Shown here: positions 1-8,035 of the stretch, piece after piece
Layout of the letters: each line of letters opens with the position of its first letter
Position numbering within the stretch: the first letter of the stretch is position 1
From: Myxococcales bacterium
GTDB taxonomy: Bacteria; Myxococcota_A; UBA9160; UBA4427
Assembly (NCBI GenBank): GCA_012959805.1
Contig: DUCN01000062.1
Span: 216,500 to 280,499 of the forward strand
Reading direction: 5' to 3'
DNA: 64,000 bases
The notes under the pieces: model-generated
The model's input: the letters and a program-made list of their open reading frames with translations, nothing else
Told to the model about the DNA's origin: nothing
Databases searched by the model: none
Position numbers and translations under genes: made by a program

Positions 1-99
1 TGATTACGTCGTTTCAACTCGCGATTCGATTTCGCGAAAACAGATCATCGGAGAAGACCTCGTTCGCACACCCCGACCGCAGAAGCTTGGAGACCCTAG

Positions 100-561
100 A
101 TGAGAGAACCAAATCAGATCTTGACCGCGCGCGAGTTGATGGCGACCAACCTCCTCGTCTTCCGTCCCGAACAACCCATTCTCGAGGCCATCGAACAACT
201 CATCAAGAGGCGCGTTTCGGGAGCACCGGTCATCGATGAAGAAGGTGTTCTCGTCGGCGTACTCTCCGAACTCGACTGCCTGCGAATGCTTGCGTCAGAT
301 GAGTTCTATCTCGAGCAACACGAAGAAGGTGCTTCGGTTCTCCAGTTCATGACCACGGGTGGACGAACGATCCCACCCGATCTTGGAATCTACGCAATCT
401 CACACTATTTCCTGACAAGCCCGATTCGACGACTGCCGGTCATCGAGAATGGGAAGCTGATCGGTCAGGTCAGCCGCCGGGATGTACTCTGGGGAATGGA
501 GGAGATGAGCCGTAAGCTGCTCGTGAAGAGGCGCTACCCGGACTATGCGGGGCCGCAGTAA
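100..561 (+). CDS. Two-CBS-domain protein
   Basis: A 153-residue protein made almost entirely of two CBS domains (about residues 10-65 and 80-140). The first holds the segment VSGAPVIDEEGVLVGVLSE and the second RRLPVIENGKLIGQVSRRD, the usual beta-alpha-beta core of the fold. CBS pairs bind adenine nucleotides and normally regulate an enzyme or channel; here there is no attached catalytic domain, so it is probably a stand-alone cytosolic sensor. GGAG about 8 bases before the ATG supports the start. It ends 15 bases before the convergent acyl-CoA dehydrogenase gene. The regulated partner cannot be told from the sequence. Confidence 0.85.
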   Translation: MREPNQILTARELMATNLLVFRPEQPILEAIEQLIKRRVSGAPVIDEEGVLVGVLSELDCLRMLASDEFYLEQHEEGASVLQFMTTGGRTIPPDLGIYAISHYFLTSPIRRLPVIENGKLIGQVSRRDVLWGMEEMSRKLLVKRRYPDYAGPQ

Positions 562-575
562 CCCCGCGTTCAGGC

Positions 576-1718
576 TCAGGAAATCTCTAGACTACTGTCG
601 GCGGCGATGAGACCACCAAGGATCGCGAGTTGCTCGCTGGCGCCGCCCAGGGTCATTGAGACGTGCTTCAGGCGCAGGAAGTATCGATGAATCGGGTAGT
701 CGATATCCGAGCCGATCCCACCATGGAGATGCTGGCAGGTATGGGAAACGCGATGGCCTCCCATGCACGCCCACCATTTCGCCACCGCCGCCGCCTTCTT
801 GATCGAATCCCGCTCATCGATTTGCCACGCGGCCTGCCACATTGTCGAGCGCATGGCTTCGACGTCGATGTAGGCATCAGCTGCGCGTAGAGAGACGGCC
901 TGGAAGGACCCGATTTCGCGTCCGAACTGTTTTCGCTGGCTCGTGTACTCGGCGGTCTGGCGCAGACTCTCCTCCGCCGCGCCGAGCGCGATGGCCGCTA
1001 GCGCGGTGACTGCCCGGCTTTCGATCCAATCGAAAACCTCTTCGCCTCGTCCCGGTTCCGCGAGCACATCGTCGGAGTCGACGCCGACATCGTCGAGCTT
1101 CATCACGTACTGCGGTTCATGGGCAGTCGTCTCTTGTCGCTCCAACGTAACGCCTGACATATTCGGCGAGACGAGAAAGATCCCGAGTCCGGCATCACTG
1201 GTCGCTCCGACGAGAATCTTGTCGGCGACGGAGGCATAGGGGACGCAGACTTTTTCTCCCGACAACACGAATCCGCTGTCGCTGGCAACTGCGCGGGTTC
1301 GCGTGCGGCGAGAGAGTGCGGGATCGCCGACCTCGAAGAGCGCCGCGGTGAGAATGGAATCTCCCGCAACGACGGATGGAATGATCCGCTTCTTGAGCGT
1401 AGAGCTGCCGAATTGTTGGATCGGAAGCGCGCCGTAAATGATTGTTTCGAGCAGCGGGATTGGTGCCAGATGTCGACCAGACTCTTCCAGCATCAGGCAG
1501 AGCGCAAGGAAGCTGAACCCCTGGCCGCCCAGCTCTTCGGAAATCGCGAGGCCGATGAGACTGGAGTCGGCCAGTTGCCGCCACAGTGGTCGGTCAAAGC
1601 TAGGCCCGGTCGGCTCCGATTCGATCTCACGAGTTCGGTCGAAACTCGTTCCGTCACCCAGGATTTGGCCAGCGAGTTCCTTGGCGATCTCTTCTTCTTC
1701 GCTGAAAGTGAAATTCAT
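576..1718 (-). CDS. Acyl-CoA dehydrogenase (small-subunit-like partner)
   Basis: Acyl-CoA dehydrogenase family flavoenzyme of about 380 residues, predicted to introduce an alpha-beta double bond in an acyl-CoA. It has the N-terminal helical domain, a middle beta domain and the C-terminal FAD-binding segment (RKQFGREIGSFQAV and HLHGGIGSDIDYPIHR). The start at 1718 (MNFTFSEEEE) matches the family N-terminus; an in-frame ATG at 1748 would add ten unlikely residues. It lies 123 bases downstream of a second dehydrogenase on the same strand. Adjacent divergent pairs of this kind form heteromeric enzymes such as mycobacterial ChsE1-ChsE2 (FadE28/FadE29). That this pair does so, and acts on a steroid or isoprenoid side chain, is inference. 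Confidence 0.87.
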   Translation of the reverse strand: MNFTFSEEEEIAKELAGQILGDGTSFDRTREIESEPTGPSFDRPLWRQLADSSLIGLAISEELGGQGFSFLALCLMLEESGRHLAPIPLLETIIYGALPIQQFGSSTLKKRIIPSVVAGDSILTAALFEVGDPALSRRTRTRAVASDSGFVLSGEKVCVPYASVADKILVGATSDAGLGIFLVSPNMSGVTLERQETTAHEPQYVMKLDDVGVDSDDVLAEPGRGEEVFDWIESRAVTALAAIALGAAEESLRQTAEYTSQRKQFGREIGSFQAVSLRAADAYIDVEAMRSTMWQAAWQIDERDSIKKAAAVAKWWACMGGHRVSHTCQHLHGGIGSDIDYPIHRYFLRLKHVSMTLGGASEQLAILGGLIAADSSLEIS

Positions 1719-1841
1719 CGGTCTGGTTCGTTCCTTCTGCGGCGCCATGTGATCGCGTGAACACCATTGCGTGTAGTCTTTGTTGAGCGATGCTGAGTGT
1801 CGTTAGGCGTATTTAGGCAATGCTCTGAACCGTTAGTCGAT

Positions 1842-3017
1842 CTACCGCGGAACCCGCGGCATGCGAAGCCCTGCCATCGAGACGATTTCCCGTTGGATCT
1901 CGTTCACGCCACCCCCAAACGTATTGATCGTCCCAACTCGCGATTCCAGTTCGAGTTCTCCGTCGATCTGGGCAGCCGGAGACCCAGCGGAGACCAACGC
2001 GCTGGGCCCGACGACTTCCTGGAGGAGTCGATAGATTTCGAGCACGGCTTCGGTTCCATAGATTTTGACTGCGGAGGCATCGGCGGGATTGAGCTGGCCA
2101 GATTCGAGTTGAGCGGCCATGCGCCAATTGAGGAGCTTCATCGCTTCGATTCGCGCATAGACTTCGGCAAGATTGTGGCGAACCCATGGAAGGTCAATCA
2201 TCCGAGTGCCTACGGCGTCCTTCGTGTCGCGTGCCCAGGCGATAACCTTTTCGGTTCTCGAATAACATGCCGAACCAAAGGCAGCCAGGCCGATGCGTTC
2301 ATGATTGAGCTGCGTCGTGATGAGCTTCCATCCGCCGTTCAGTCCGCCAACTATGTTCTCCTTGGGAACGCGAACGTTTTCGTAATAGGTCATTGCCGTG
2401 GAGAGGCCGCCGATCGTGTGGATGAGTGATGCGCTAAAGCCGGTCGAGTCGGCGGGAACGATGAAAATCGTGATGCCCTTATGTTTGGGAGCATCGGGAT
2501 CTGTTCGCGCAGCGAGCCAGATATAGTCCGTGTCGTTTGCGCCGCTGGTAAAGATCTTCGTGCCGTTGATGATCCAGTCGTCGCCGTCGGGCACGGCGCT
2601 CGTTGTTAGGCTGGCGAGGTCGGTGCCTGCGCCAGGTTCGGTGTATCCGATGGAAAAATGGCATTCTCCTGCGAGGATTCGCGGAAGGTATTCGGATTTC
2701 TGCTCATTCGATCCGTGCGCCATGAGAGCTGGGCCAACGGTGGAGACCGTGACGAATGGAAAAGGCGCGCCTGATCTCCGCTGCTCTTCGAGGAAGATCA
2801 TCTGCTCGACCATCGTTCGGCCGCCGCCGCCGAACTCCGTCGGCCAGCCCACACCGAGCCAGCCGTCCTGACCGATCTGGCGAATGGTTTCGCGGTAGCT
2901 TTCGCCACCCTCCATTCCGCGAACGCTCGCGAGACGTTCCGGCGTCATCAAATCATCGAAGTAGGCCCGCAGCGTTTTCCGGAGATTTTTCTGGGAGGGG
3001 GTGAGGTCGATGTACAT
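1842..3017 (-). CDS. Acyl-CoA dehydrogenase (large-subunit-like partner)
   Basis: Acyl-CoA dehydrogenase of 391 residues. Visible hallmarks are GWPTEFGGGG in the N-terminal domain, the FAD/substrate loop FSIGYTEPGAGTDLASL, the middle domain segment IINGTKIFTSGANDTDYIW and a C-terminal INTFGGGVNEIQREIVS. AAAGG sits about 6 bases before the ATG at 3017. It is the upstream member of a two-gene dehydrogenase unit with 576-1718 and is divergent from the oxidoreductase at 3.1 kb. The large/small pairing resembles FadE29/FadE28-type alpha2-beta2 enzymes, so the two products probably assemble together. Substrate unknown; a bulky CoA thioester is suggested by the related operon at 12.3-16.3 kb. Confidence 0.9.
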   Translation of the reverse strand: MYIDLTPSQKNLRKTLRAYFDDLMTPERLASVRGMEGGESYRETIRQIGQDGWLGVGWPTEFGGGGRTMVEQMIFLEEQRRSGAPFPFVTVSTVGPALMAHGSNEQKSEYLPRILAGECHFSIGYTEPGAGTDLASLTTSAVPDGDDWIINGTKIFTSGANDTDYIWLAARTDPDAPKHKGITIFIVPADSTGFSASLIHTIGGLSTAMTYYENVRVPKENIVGGLNGGWKLITTQLNHERIGLAAFGSACYSRTEKVIAWARDTKDAVGTRMIDLPWVRHNLAEVYARIEAMKLLNWRMAAQLESGQLNPADASAVKIYGTEAVLEIYRLLQEVVGPSALVSAGSPAAQIDGELELESRVGTINTFGGGVNEIQREIVSMAGLRMPRVPR

Positions 3018-3103
3018 GTCTGCCTTTGATGGGCCCGCGGGTGGCTCGACGGGGCATTCTGGACGTCGGCGAGCAGGCGGACTATAACGACGACAGATCG
3101 AGA

Positions 3104-4169
3104 GTGAAACACGTTCTACTTTTGGTCACTCGGCCCCAAGGGGATCAAGTACAGATTTTTGCCACGATGAGCGAGCGGGTGGGCCCCGGCGACGTGGGTC
3201 CGTATGCCCGGCGCGTCGAGGCCATGGGATACGACGGTTTGCTCGTTCCGGAAGCCGTGCACGACGGCCTTTTGACCTCGATGGCCGCCGTTACGGCAAC
3301 CGAAAGACTGCGTGTCGTGACCAGTGTGTTGGTCGCTTTTGCGCAGCCCGATGACCATCGCGCACGCCGCCTGGGATCTGCAGAAGCTGTCCGGTGGTCG
3401 CTTTGAACTCGGCCTGGGAACTCAGGTTCGCGGCAATATTGTGGGTCGCTATTCGACGAGTTGGTCGGCGCCGGTTTCCCGCACGCGAGAATATGTCGAG
3501 AGCTTGAAGACCATCTTTCATTGCTTCGAGACCGGCGCGGAACTCCAGTTCGAAGGGGAGCACTACCAATTCACCCGGCTGCAGCCCTTCTTCAATCCCG
3601 GTCCCCTCGAAGTACCGGCTCCCCCCATCCTTCTCGGGGCGGTCGGTCCTGATATGACGAGGATGGCCGGCGGCGCTGCGGACGGCCTGATGAGTCATCC
3701 CACCCATAGTGCTCCTCGCTACCTCGAGGAAGTCACACTCCCAGCCATTGCAGAGGGTGCTGAACGATGTGGACGAAGCGCCGATCTCTGCCCGATCCTC
3801 GCCGCAGGCTTCATTCTGACGGGGTCTGACGAATTGGCGCTTGCCCGCAAGCGTGAGCGGATTCGCGAACAGCTTTCCTTTCTCTATTCAACGCGCGCGT
3901 ACTGGCGCGCACTTGATCATCTTGGATTCGGTGACGTTGGTCGAAGTCTTCATGAGCTGGCCAAACAGGGCCGCTGGAACGAAATGGGAACACACGTCGA
4001 TGACGGGATGATCGATGCACTGGTCCCGCATGGTTGTTATGCCGATATCGCGCAGACGCTGCTGAAGAAATATGCGCCGCTCACCGAGAGGATGACATTC
4101 CCCGTCCCGGAAAACTCCGAAGAAGATGAACGGGTTGCCGAGATTCTTGTCGATCTGCGGAGAGGCTGA
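3104..4169 (+). pseudogene. Luciferase-like F420-dependent oxidoreductase (TIGR03617-like), frameshifted
   Basis: Two consecutive reading frames together encode one luciferase-like monooxygenase-fold protein of about 350 residues. The first (to 3345) carries YARRVEAMGYDGLLVPEAVHDG; the second (to 4169) carries RSPMTIAHAAWDLQKLSGG and RFELGLGTQVRGN, which should follow directly. The frame change lies in 3341-3346 at a GCGC stretch: restoring one GC pair gives the family-like sequence VLVAFARSPMTIAHAAW. This is either a two-base deletion in a GC repeat or a sequence error. The start is uncertain: GTG 3104 is possible, and the frame is open back to 3026. Family members use F420 or FMN to oxidise or reduce small substrates. 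It is divergent from the dehydrogenase pair, 9-90 bases apart. Confidence 0.8.
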
Positions 4170-4178
4170 CCGCTTACC

Positions 4179-4200
4179 ACCGCATTTGCGGTTGCCTTTT
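4179..4200 (+). terminator. Short hairpin terminator candidate
   Basis: ACCGC-ATTT-GCGGT forms a 5-bp stem with a four-base loop, followed by TGCCTTTT. It begins 10 bases after the stop codon of the frameshifted oxidoreductase, the expected place for its terminator. The rest of the gap up to the RecQ stop at 4441 shows nothing recognisable. Confidence 0.45.
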
Positions 4201-4440
4201 GGGGCCGGGTACCCGATGAAGTTGGGCCATGGGTCTGGTGGCTAGGCGGGGTTCCCTCGAAAACGACTTGACCGGGGTCGTATGCGGATTCTCCTAATAC
4301 TGGGATCACTTTTATGTCGTTGGGAATGGCGAATGGAATATTCTCGACGGGAGAGGGGTCTCGTCTGGCGAGGCATTGGAGACCAAGATGGCGGCGAGCG
4401 GCGGCTCTTGATTGAGTCCGAGGCTACTCTTGGTTCGGTG

Positions 4441-6441
4441 TCAGGGAGGAGTCTCGCCTCTCAGGACTTTCAGGAAACCCTCGCCGTATTTTTCGGCTTT
4501 CGCTTCACCGATTCCGTGTGCCAGCGTGAGGTCGTGCTGGCGCGTTGGGCAGAGAACTGCGAGTTCGCGAAGGGAGCGGTCGCTGGCGACTACATAGGGC
4601 GGGATGCCCTCTGCCTGGGCGGCGGTGAGGCGATAGCTCCGTAAGGCCTCGAAGCGACGAAGCGCAGCCTCGTCGAGGGCGAGTTCTTCGGTCTCGGCAG
4701 CCGCGCTTGAACTGCCCCGATTTCGCCGAACGAGATAGTCTCGCGCCCCTTCGCCTTGTTTTTTCCCGGCTGCACGGATTGGGGCTGCCGAGTTCGGAGG
4801 CAATAAGAGGCGCGCCTTGCGTTCGCCTCTCATCACGGCCATTCCCACCTCCGTCAGAATGACGACCGGCCGATCACCCCCCCAGAAGTCGACCCAGCCC
4901 GCGGTGACACATCGGCGCAGGAGTTTAGTCAGCCAACTTTCGCTTCTCTCGGACAGGATTCCGAAGGTCGAGGTTGTGTCGAGGTTCGCTCCGCGCAGGC
5001 GAGGGTCATCCTGACCGCGCAGTAGCGCGACCGCAGCGCCCAATCCAAAGCGACCATGGATTCGCGCGACCCCGGACAGCGCCTTGCGCAGGAGGAGCGT
5101 CACCTCTTCTTCGCTCTCGTTATTCGCAAGAGACTCACCGCCCGAGAGCTGTTCGCAGACGTCGCAGCGCCCACAACCCGAAAGCGTCTCTTCTTCATCA
5201 CCGAAATAGCGCAGCACCGTGTCGTGACGGCAGGATCCCCCCTCGACGAAGCGCATCAGTTCGAGAAACAGCGACCATCGATGACTGCCGCCCTCGCTAT
5301 TCGGACCTTCGACTGGCCCATCCATTTCGATCAGCGCACGCCGCCTCGCGAGATCTCCAGGTCCGACTAACATCTGCCCAACGGCATCCTCTCCGTCACG
5401 ACCGGCTCGGCCGACCTCCTGATAGTAGGCCTCGATTGATCCAGGGGGCGCGAGATGGATGACCGCGCGAACGTCCGAGCGGTCGATGCCCATGCCAAAT
5501 GCATTTGTCGCGACCACGACCTCGAGTTCGCCGTCCGAAAACGCGCCGTGAACGCTTTCTCGGCGCTCGGCGGTCAGGCCCGCGTGATAGGTCTCGCATC
5601 GCCAGCCACGAGCGACAAGGCGATCGCGCTCGGTTTCCGTGCTCTTGCGAGTGGGTCCATAGATGATGGCGCAGCCGCGTCCGGCATCCGGTGCTTCGAG
5701 TGTCTCCATCAAAATGGAGTCCACGGCCCGGCGTCGCTCCGCCGCTCGCTCGACTTCCGCGACCCGGAGCGCCAGGTTCGGCCGTGCGAAGCCTCGAATC
5801 AGCTGCGGGGTTTCCGGCGGAAGTTCAAGGCGCGCGAGGATCTCGTCCCGGACGTAAGGTGTCGCGGTCGCCGTGCAGGCGAGCACCCGAGCATTGGGAT
5901 GTTCCTTGAGGACTCGGCCGATCTCGAGGTATTCCGGGCGAAAATCGTGGCCCCACGCACTGATGCAGTGGGCTTCGTCGATGGCAAAGAGCGGGCAATC
6001 GATCTTGTGGAGAATCTCGCGAAAACGGGAGAAGACGAGTCGCTCGGGCGCGACGTAGATCATGCGAAGCTGACCGCTCTCGAGGGCGTCGAGCCGGCGT
6101 GACATCTCCTCACTGTTGAGGGTCGAGGCGAGGAAAGTGGCTCCGATTCCCAGCCGTTCGAGCGCATCGACCTGGTCTCGCATCAAGGCGATCAGCGGTG
6201 AGACGACCACGGTCGTGCCCGGAAAAAGTAGAGCCGGCAACTGGTAACAGAGACTCTTGCCGCCCCCGGTCGGCGCGACCAGCAGCAAATGTCGCGAGTC
6301 GAGGAGGCCGTTGATCGCCTCACGCTGACCCGGACGGAATTCGACATGCCCGAGTCGCGACAGGCTTTCGGCGATGGCCGCATCGCGGTCGCTGCCCGGA
6401 TTTTCCGCGGATTTGAGTAGAGGGTTGGAATTTTCTTGCAT
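4441..6441 (-). CDS. recQ: ATP-dependent DNA helicase RecQ (copy 1)
   Basis: RecQ-family 3'-5' DNA helicase of 666 residues. Order of parts: Walker A APTGGGKSLCYQLP, DEAH box FAIDEAHCISAWGHDFRPEY, motif V/VI region VATNAFGMGIDRSDVRAVIH and YYQEVGRAGRDG, a four-cysteine zinc site (C in SCRHDT, then CGRCDVC), winged-helix region, and a C-terminal HRDC-like domain containing PPYVVASDRSLRELA and GIGEAKAEKYGE. The length and architecture are those of full RecQ. RecQ unwinds recombination intermediates and stalled forks. The shine-dalgarno sequence before ATG 6441 is weak. A second RecQ lies at 22.6 kb; the two differ clearly in sequence, so this is not a recent duplication. Confidence 0.96.
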   Translation of the reverse strand: MQENSNPLLKSAENPGSDRDAAIAESLSRLGHVEFRPGQREAINGLLDSRHLLLVAPTGGGKSLCYQLPALLFPGTTVVVSPLIALMRDQVDALERLGIGATFLASTLNSEEMSRRLDALESGQLRMIYVAPERLVFSRFREILHKIDCPLFAIDEAHCISAWGHDFRPEYLEIGRVLKEHPNARVLACTATATPYVRDEILARLELPPETPQLIRGFARPNLALRVAEVERAAERRRAVDSILMETLEAPDAGRGCAIIYGPTRKSTETERDRLVARGWRCETYHAGLTAERRESVHGAFSDGELEVVVATNAFGMGIDRSDVRAVIHLAPPGSIEAYYQEVGRAGRDGEDAVGQMLVGPGDLARRRALIEMDGPVEGPNSEGGSHRWSLFLELMRFVEGGSCRHDTVLRYFGDEEETLSGCGRCDVCEQLSGGESLANNESEEEVTLLLRKALSGVARIHGRFGLGAAVALLRGQDDPRLRGANLDTTSTFGILSERSESWLTKLLRRCVTAGWVDFWGGDRPVVILTEVGMAVMRGERKARLLLPPNSAAPIRAAGKKQGEGARDYLVRRNRGSSSAAAETEELALDEAALRRFEALRSYRLTAAQAEGIPPYVVASDRSLRELAVLCPTRQHDLTLAHGIGEAKAEKYGEGFLKVLRGETPP

Positions 6442-6606
6442 GATTCTCGAGCGATTTCGGCGTCAAGCTAGCACGCGTTCGTCACGTTCAAGCGGCGTGA
6501 ACGCGTGGATTTCGGCAACATTCGGCTGGAAGATTCGAAAGCCTCGAATCCGAGGGCATTTCGACGTGGCTCCTTCTTTAGTTGGGGGTCGTTGGGAGGA
6601 AGCACG

Positions 6607-7059
6607 GTGGTCGAAATGACGTTGGTCTACGAAGGCGGGCTGCATGCGACGGCTCTGCACGGGCCGTCGGGGGCTGCGATCGAGACCGATGCGCCAATCG
6701 ACAATCAAGGAAAGGGCGAGGCGTTCTCTCCAACGGATCTGCTCGCGACTTCGCTGGCGAGCTGCATGCTGACGACGCTGGCCATCGCCGGCGAGCGCGA
6801 GGGCTGGAAGCTCGATGGCGCACGGGCGCGCGTCGAGAAGCATATGCAGCTGGAACCACGGCGGCGGGTTGGCTGTGTCGTCGTCGAGCTCGAGCTTCCC
6901 GACACGCTGCCGGGGGCTGCTCGCCAGCGCCTCGAAGAGGTCGCCCGCGGATGCCCGGTCGCTGCCTCACTTCATCCCGACATCGAAGTCGATCTGACGC
7001 TGCGCTGGGTCGAGATCGCGGCGGCATCGGTGTCGTTCCGCGCGGGTGAAATGGAATGA
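6607..7059 (+). CDS. OsmC/Ohr-family peroxiredoxin-like protein
   Basis: Protein of about 150 residues of the OsmC family, which reduces organic hydroperoxides with two cysteines. Both are present: one in LATSLASCMLTTLAI and one in VARGCPVAASL, with the typical FSPTDLLATSLASC helix start. The open frame extends upstream to 6505, but GGGAGGA at 6594-6600 places the start at GTG 6607, or possibly ATG 6616, where the fold begins (MTLVYEGGL). The stop codon is close to the start of the next gene (GTG 7046 or ATG 7064), suggesting a two-gene operon. It is divergent from recQ. Confidence 0.88.
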   Translation: MVEMTLVYEGGLHATALHGPSGAAIETDAPIDNQGKGEAFSPTDLLATSLASCMLTTLAIAGEREGWKLDGARARVEKHMQLEPRRRVGCVVVELELPDTLPGAARQRLEEVARGCPVAASLHPDIEVDLTLRWVEIAAASVSFRAGEME

Positions 7060-7063
7060 ACCA

Positions 7064-7966
7064 ATGAATCGCTACACGGTGTACGGAAATCTCGCTGAGC
7101 GCGACACAGTCGTTCTTGTGACGACGCTGGCTGCGAAGGGTCTCGAGTTCGAGCTCTGTGAGGAGACCTCGTCCCTGGCTCTTCCATTGGCCGCGCGGAC
7201 CGGCGATGACGTCGGGCCCTATCTGCGAACACCGGAGGGATTCGTGTTGTCCGGCCTGCATGGGATGCTCGATTGGGTGGAGGGAGCATCGCCGAGCCCG
7301 GCACTTCTTCCGGACACGCCGATTCGCCATACCGTCGCTCGCCTGCTCGAAGACTGGCTGGAGCTATGGCTTCCGCGCTGGCCGCGGCGGTCCTGGGCAA
7401 CGCTCGAACGGCTCGGCCTTCATATTCATAAAGCCGGCTACCTGTTGGGACAGGATCCCTGTCGGCCGGATTGGATCCTCGCCGCGTGGCTCGAAAGCGA
7501 TGTGCTGATTCATGATCACGCGCGACAACATCTTCTGCGAAAGGCGCCGCGTCTGGTTTCGCTGGGAGAGGACTTGCTGGAAGCGACGGCTCCCGGGCGC
7601 GGCTTTGGCGCCGGTTTAGGCGCTGGTTTAGGTGCTGGCTCGGCGGACGATGTGATTCCGATTTCGCTTCTGTCGATCCTTGAAGAAGTGGCTCGCGACT
7701 ATCATGCTTATCTCGAGCTGAACCATCAGGCGTATAAGGATGGCGGCGATCGGGTTTTGCTGGATCTGGGTCTTGGGCGAAACCCGGCGCCTGTGAGTCC
7801 AGTAGCCGAATCTCGGCGTGCCGAAATCGGATGGCGACTTAGTCGCCTGGATCGGTCTATTCGTCGTGATGTTTGTCAGGTGCTCGAGCCGGCTGGGGTT
7901 TGGCATGCCTTGACCTTGCCGCCGGTGCTCGATGAAATTGATCCTCGGGATCCCCGGAATCTTTAG
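7064..7966 (+). CDS. Glutathione S-transferase-like protein
   Basis: Predicted protein of about 300 residues. The N-terminus NRYTVYGNLAERDTVVLV and the early EFELCEETS region look like a thioredoxin-fold N-terminal GST domain; the helical remainder with DCRPDWILAAW-like helices suits an atypical GST C-terminal domain. ATG 7064 has GGAA 7 bases upstream; GTG 7046 in the same frame overlaps the OsmC gene. A short Gly-Ala-Gly-Leu repeat encoded at 7607-7642 interrupts the helical part. Function is not established; with an OsmC protein in front, a role in peroxide or electrophile handling is a reasonable inference. Confidence 0.6.
   Translation: MNRYTVYGNLAERDTVVLVTTLAAKGLEFELCEETSSLALPLAARTGDDVGPYLRTPEGFVLSGLHGMLDWVEGASPSPALLPDTPIRHTVARLLEDWLELWLPRWPRRSWATLERLGLHIHKAGYLLGQDPCRPDWILAAWLESDVLIHDHARQHLLRKAPRLVSLGEDLLEATAPGRGFGAGLGAGLGAGSADDVIPISLLSILEEVARDYHAYLELNHQAYKDGGDRVLLDLGLGRNPAPVSPVAESRRAEIGWRLSRLDRSIRRDVCQVLEPAGVWHALTLPPVLDEIDPRDPRNL
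7607..7642 (+). repeat. Three-copy 12-base tandem repeat inside the GST-like gene
   Basis: Three successive 12-base units (ggcgccggttta, ggcgctggttta, ggtgctggctcg) code for Gly-Ala-Gly-Leu repeats. The first two differ at one base and the third is diverged. The period is a multiple of three, so copy-number change would keep the frame. Confidence 0.85.
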
Positions 7967-7979
7967 CGGGAGTGTCCCG
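7967..7979. terminator. Small hairpin between convergent genes
   Basis: CGGGA-GTG-TCCCG directly after the stop of the GST-like gene forms a 5-bp stem. No T run follows. It lies between two convergent genes (7966 and 8036) and could end transcription weakly. Confidence 0.25.
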
Positions 7980-8035
7980 GGAGATTCAGCCGACCTAGCC
8001 GACCTCGCAGGCCTTCATCCGATTTCCATCTGACT

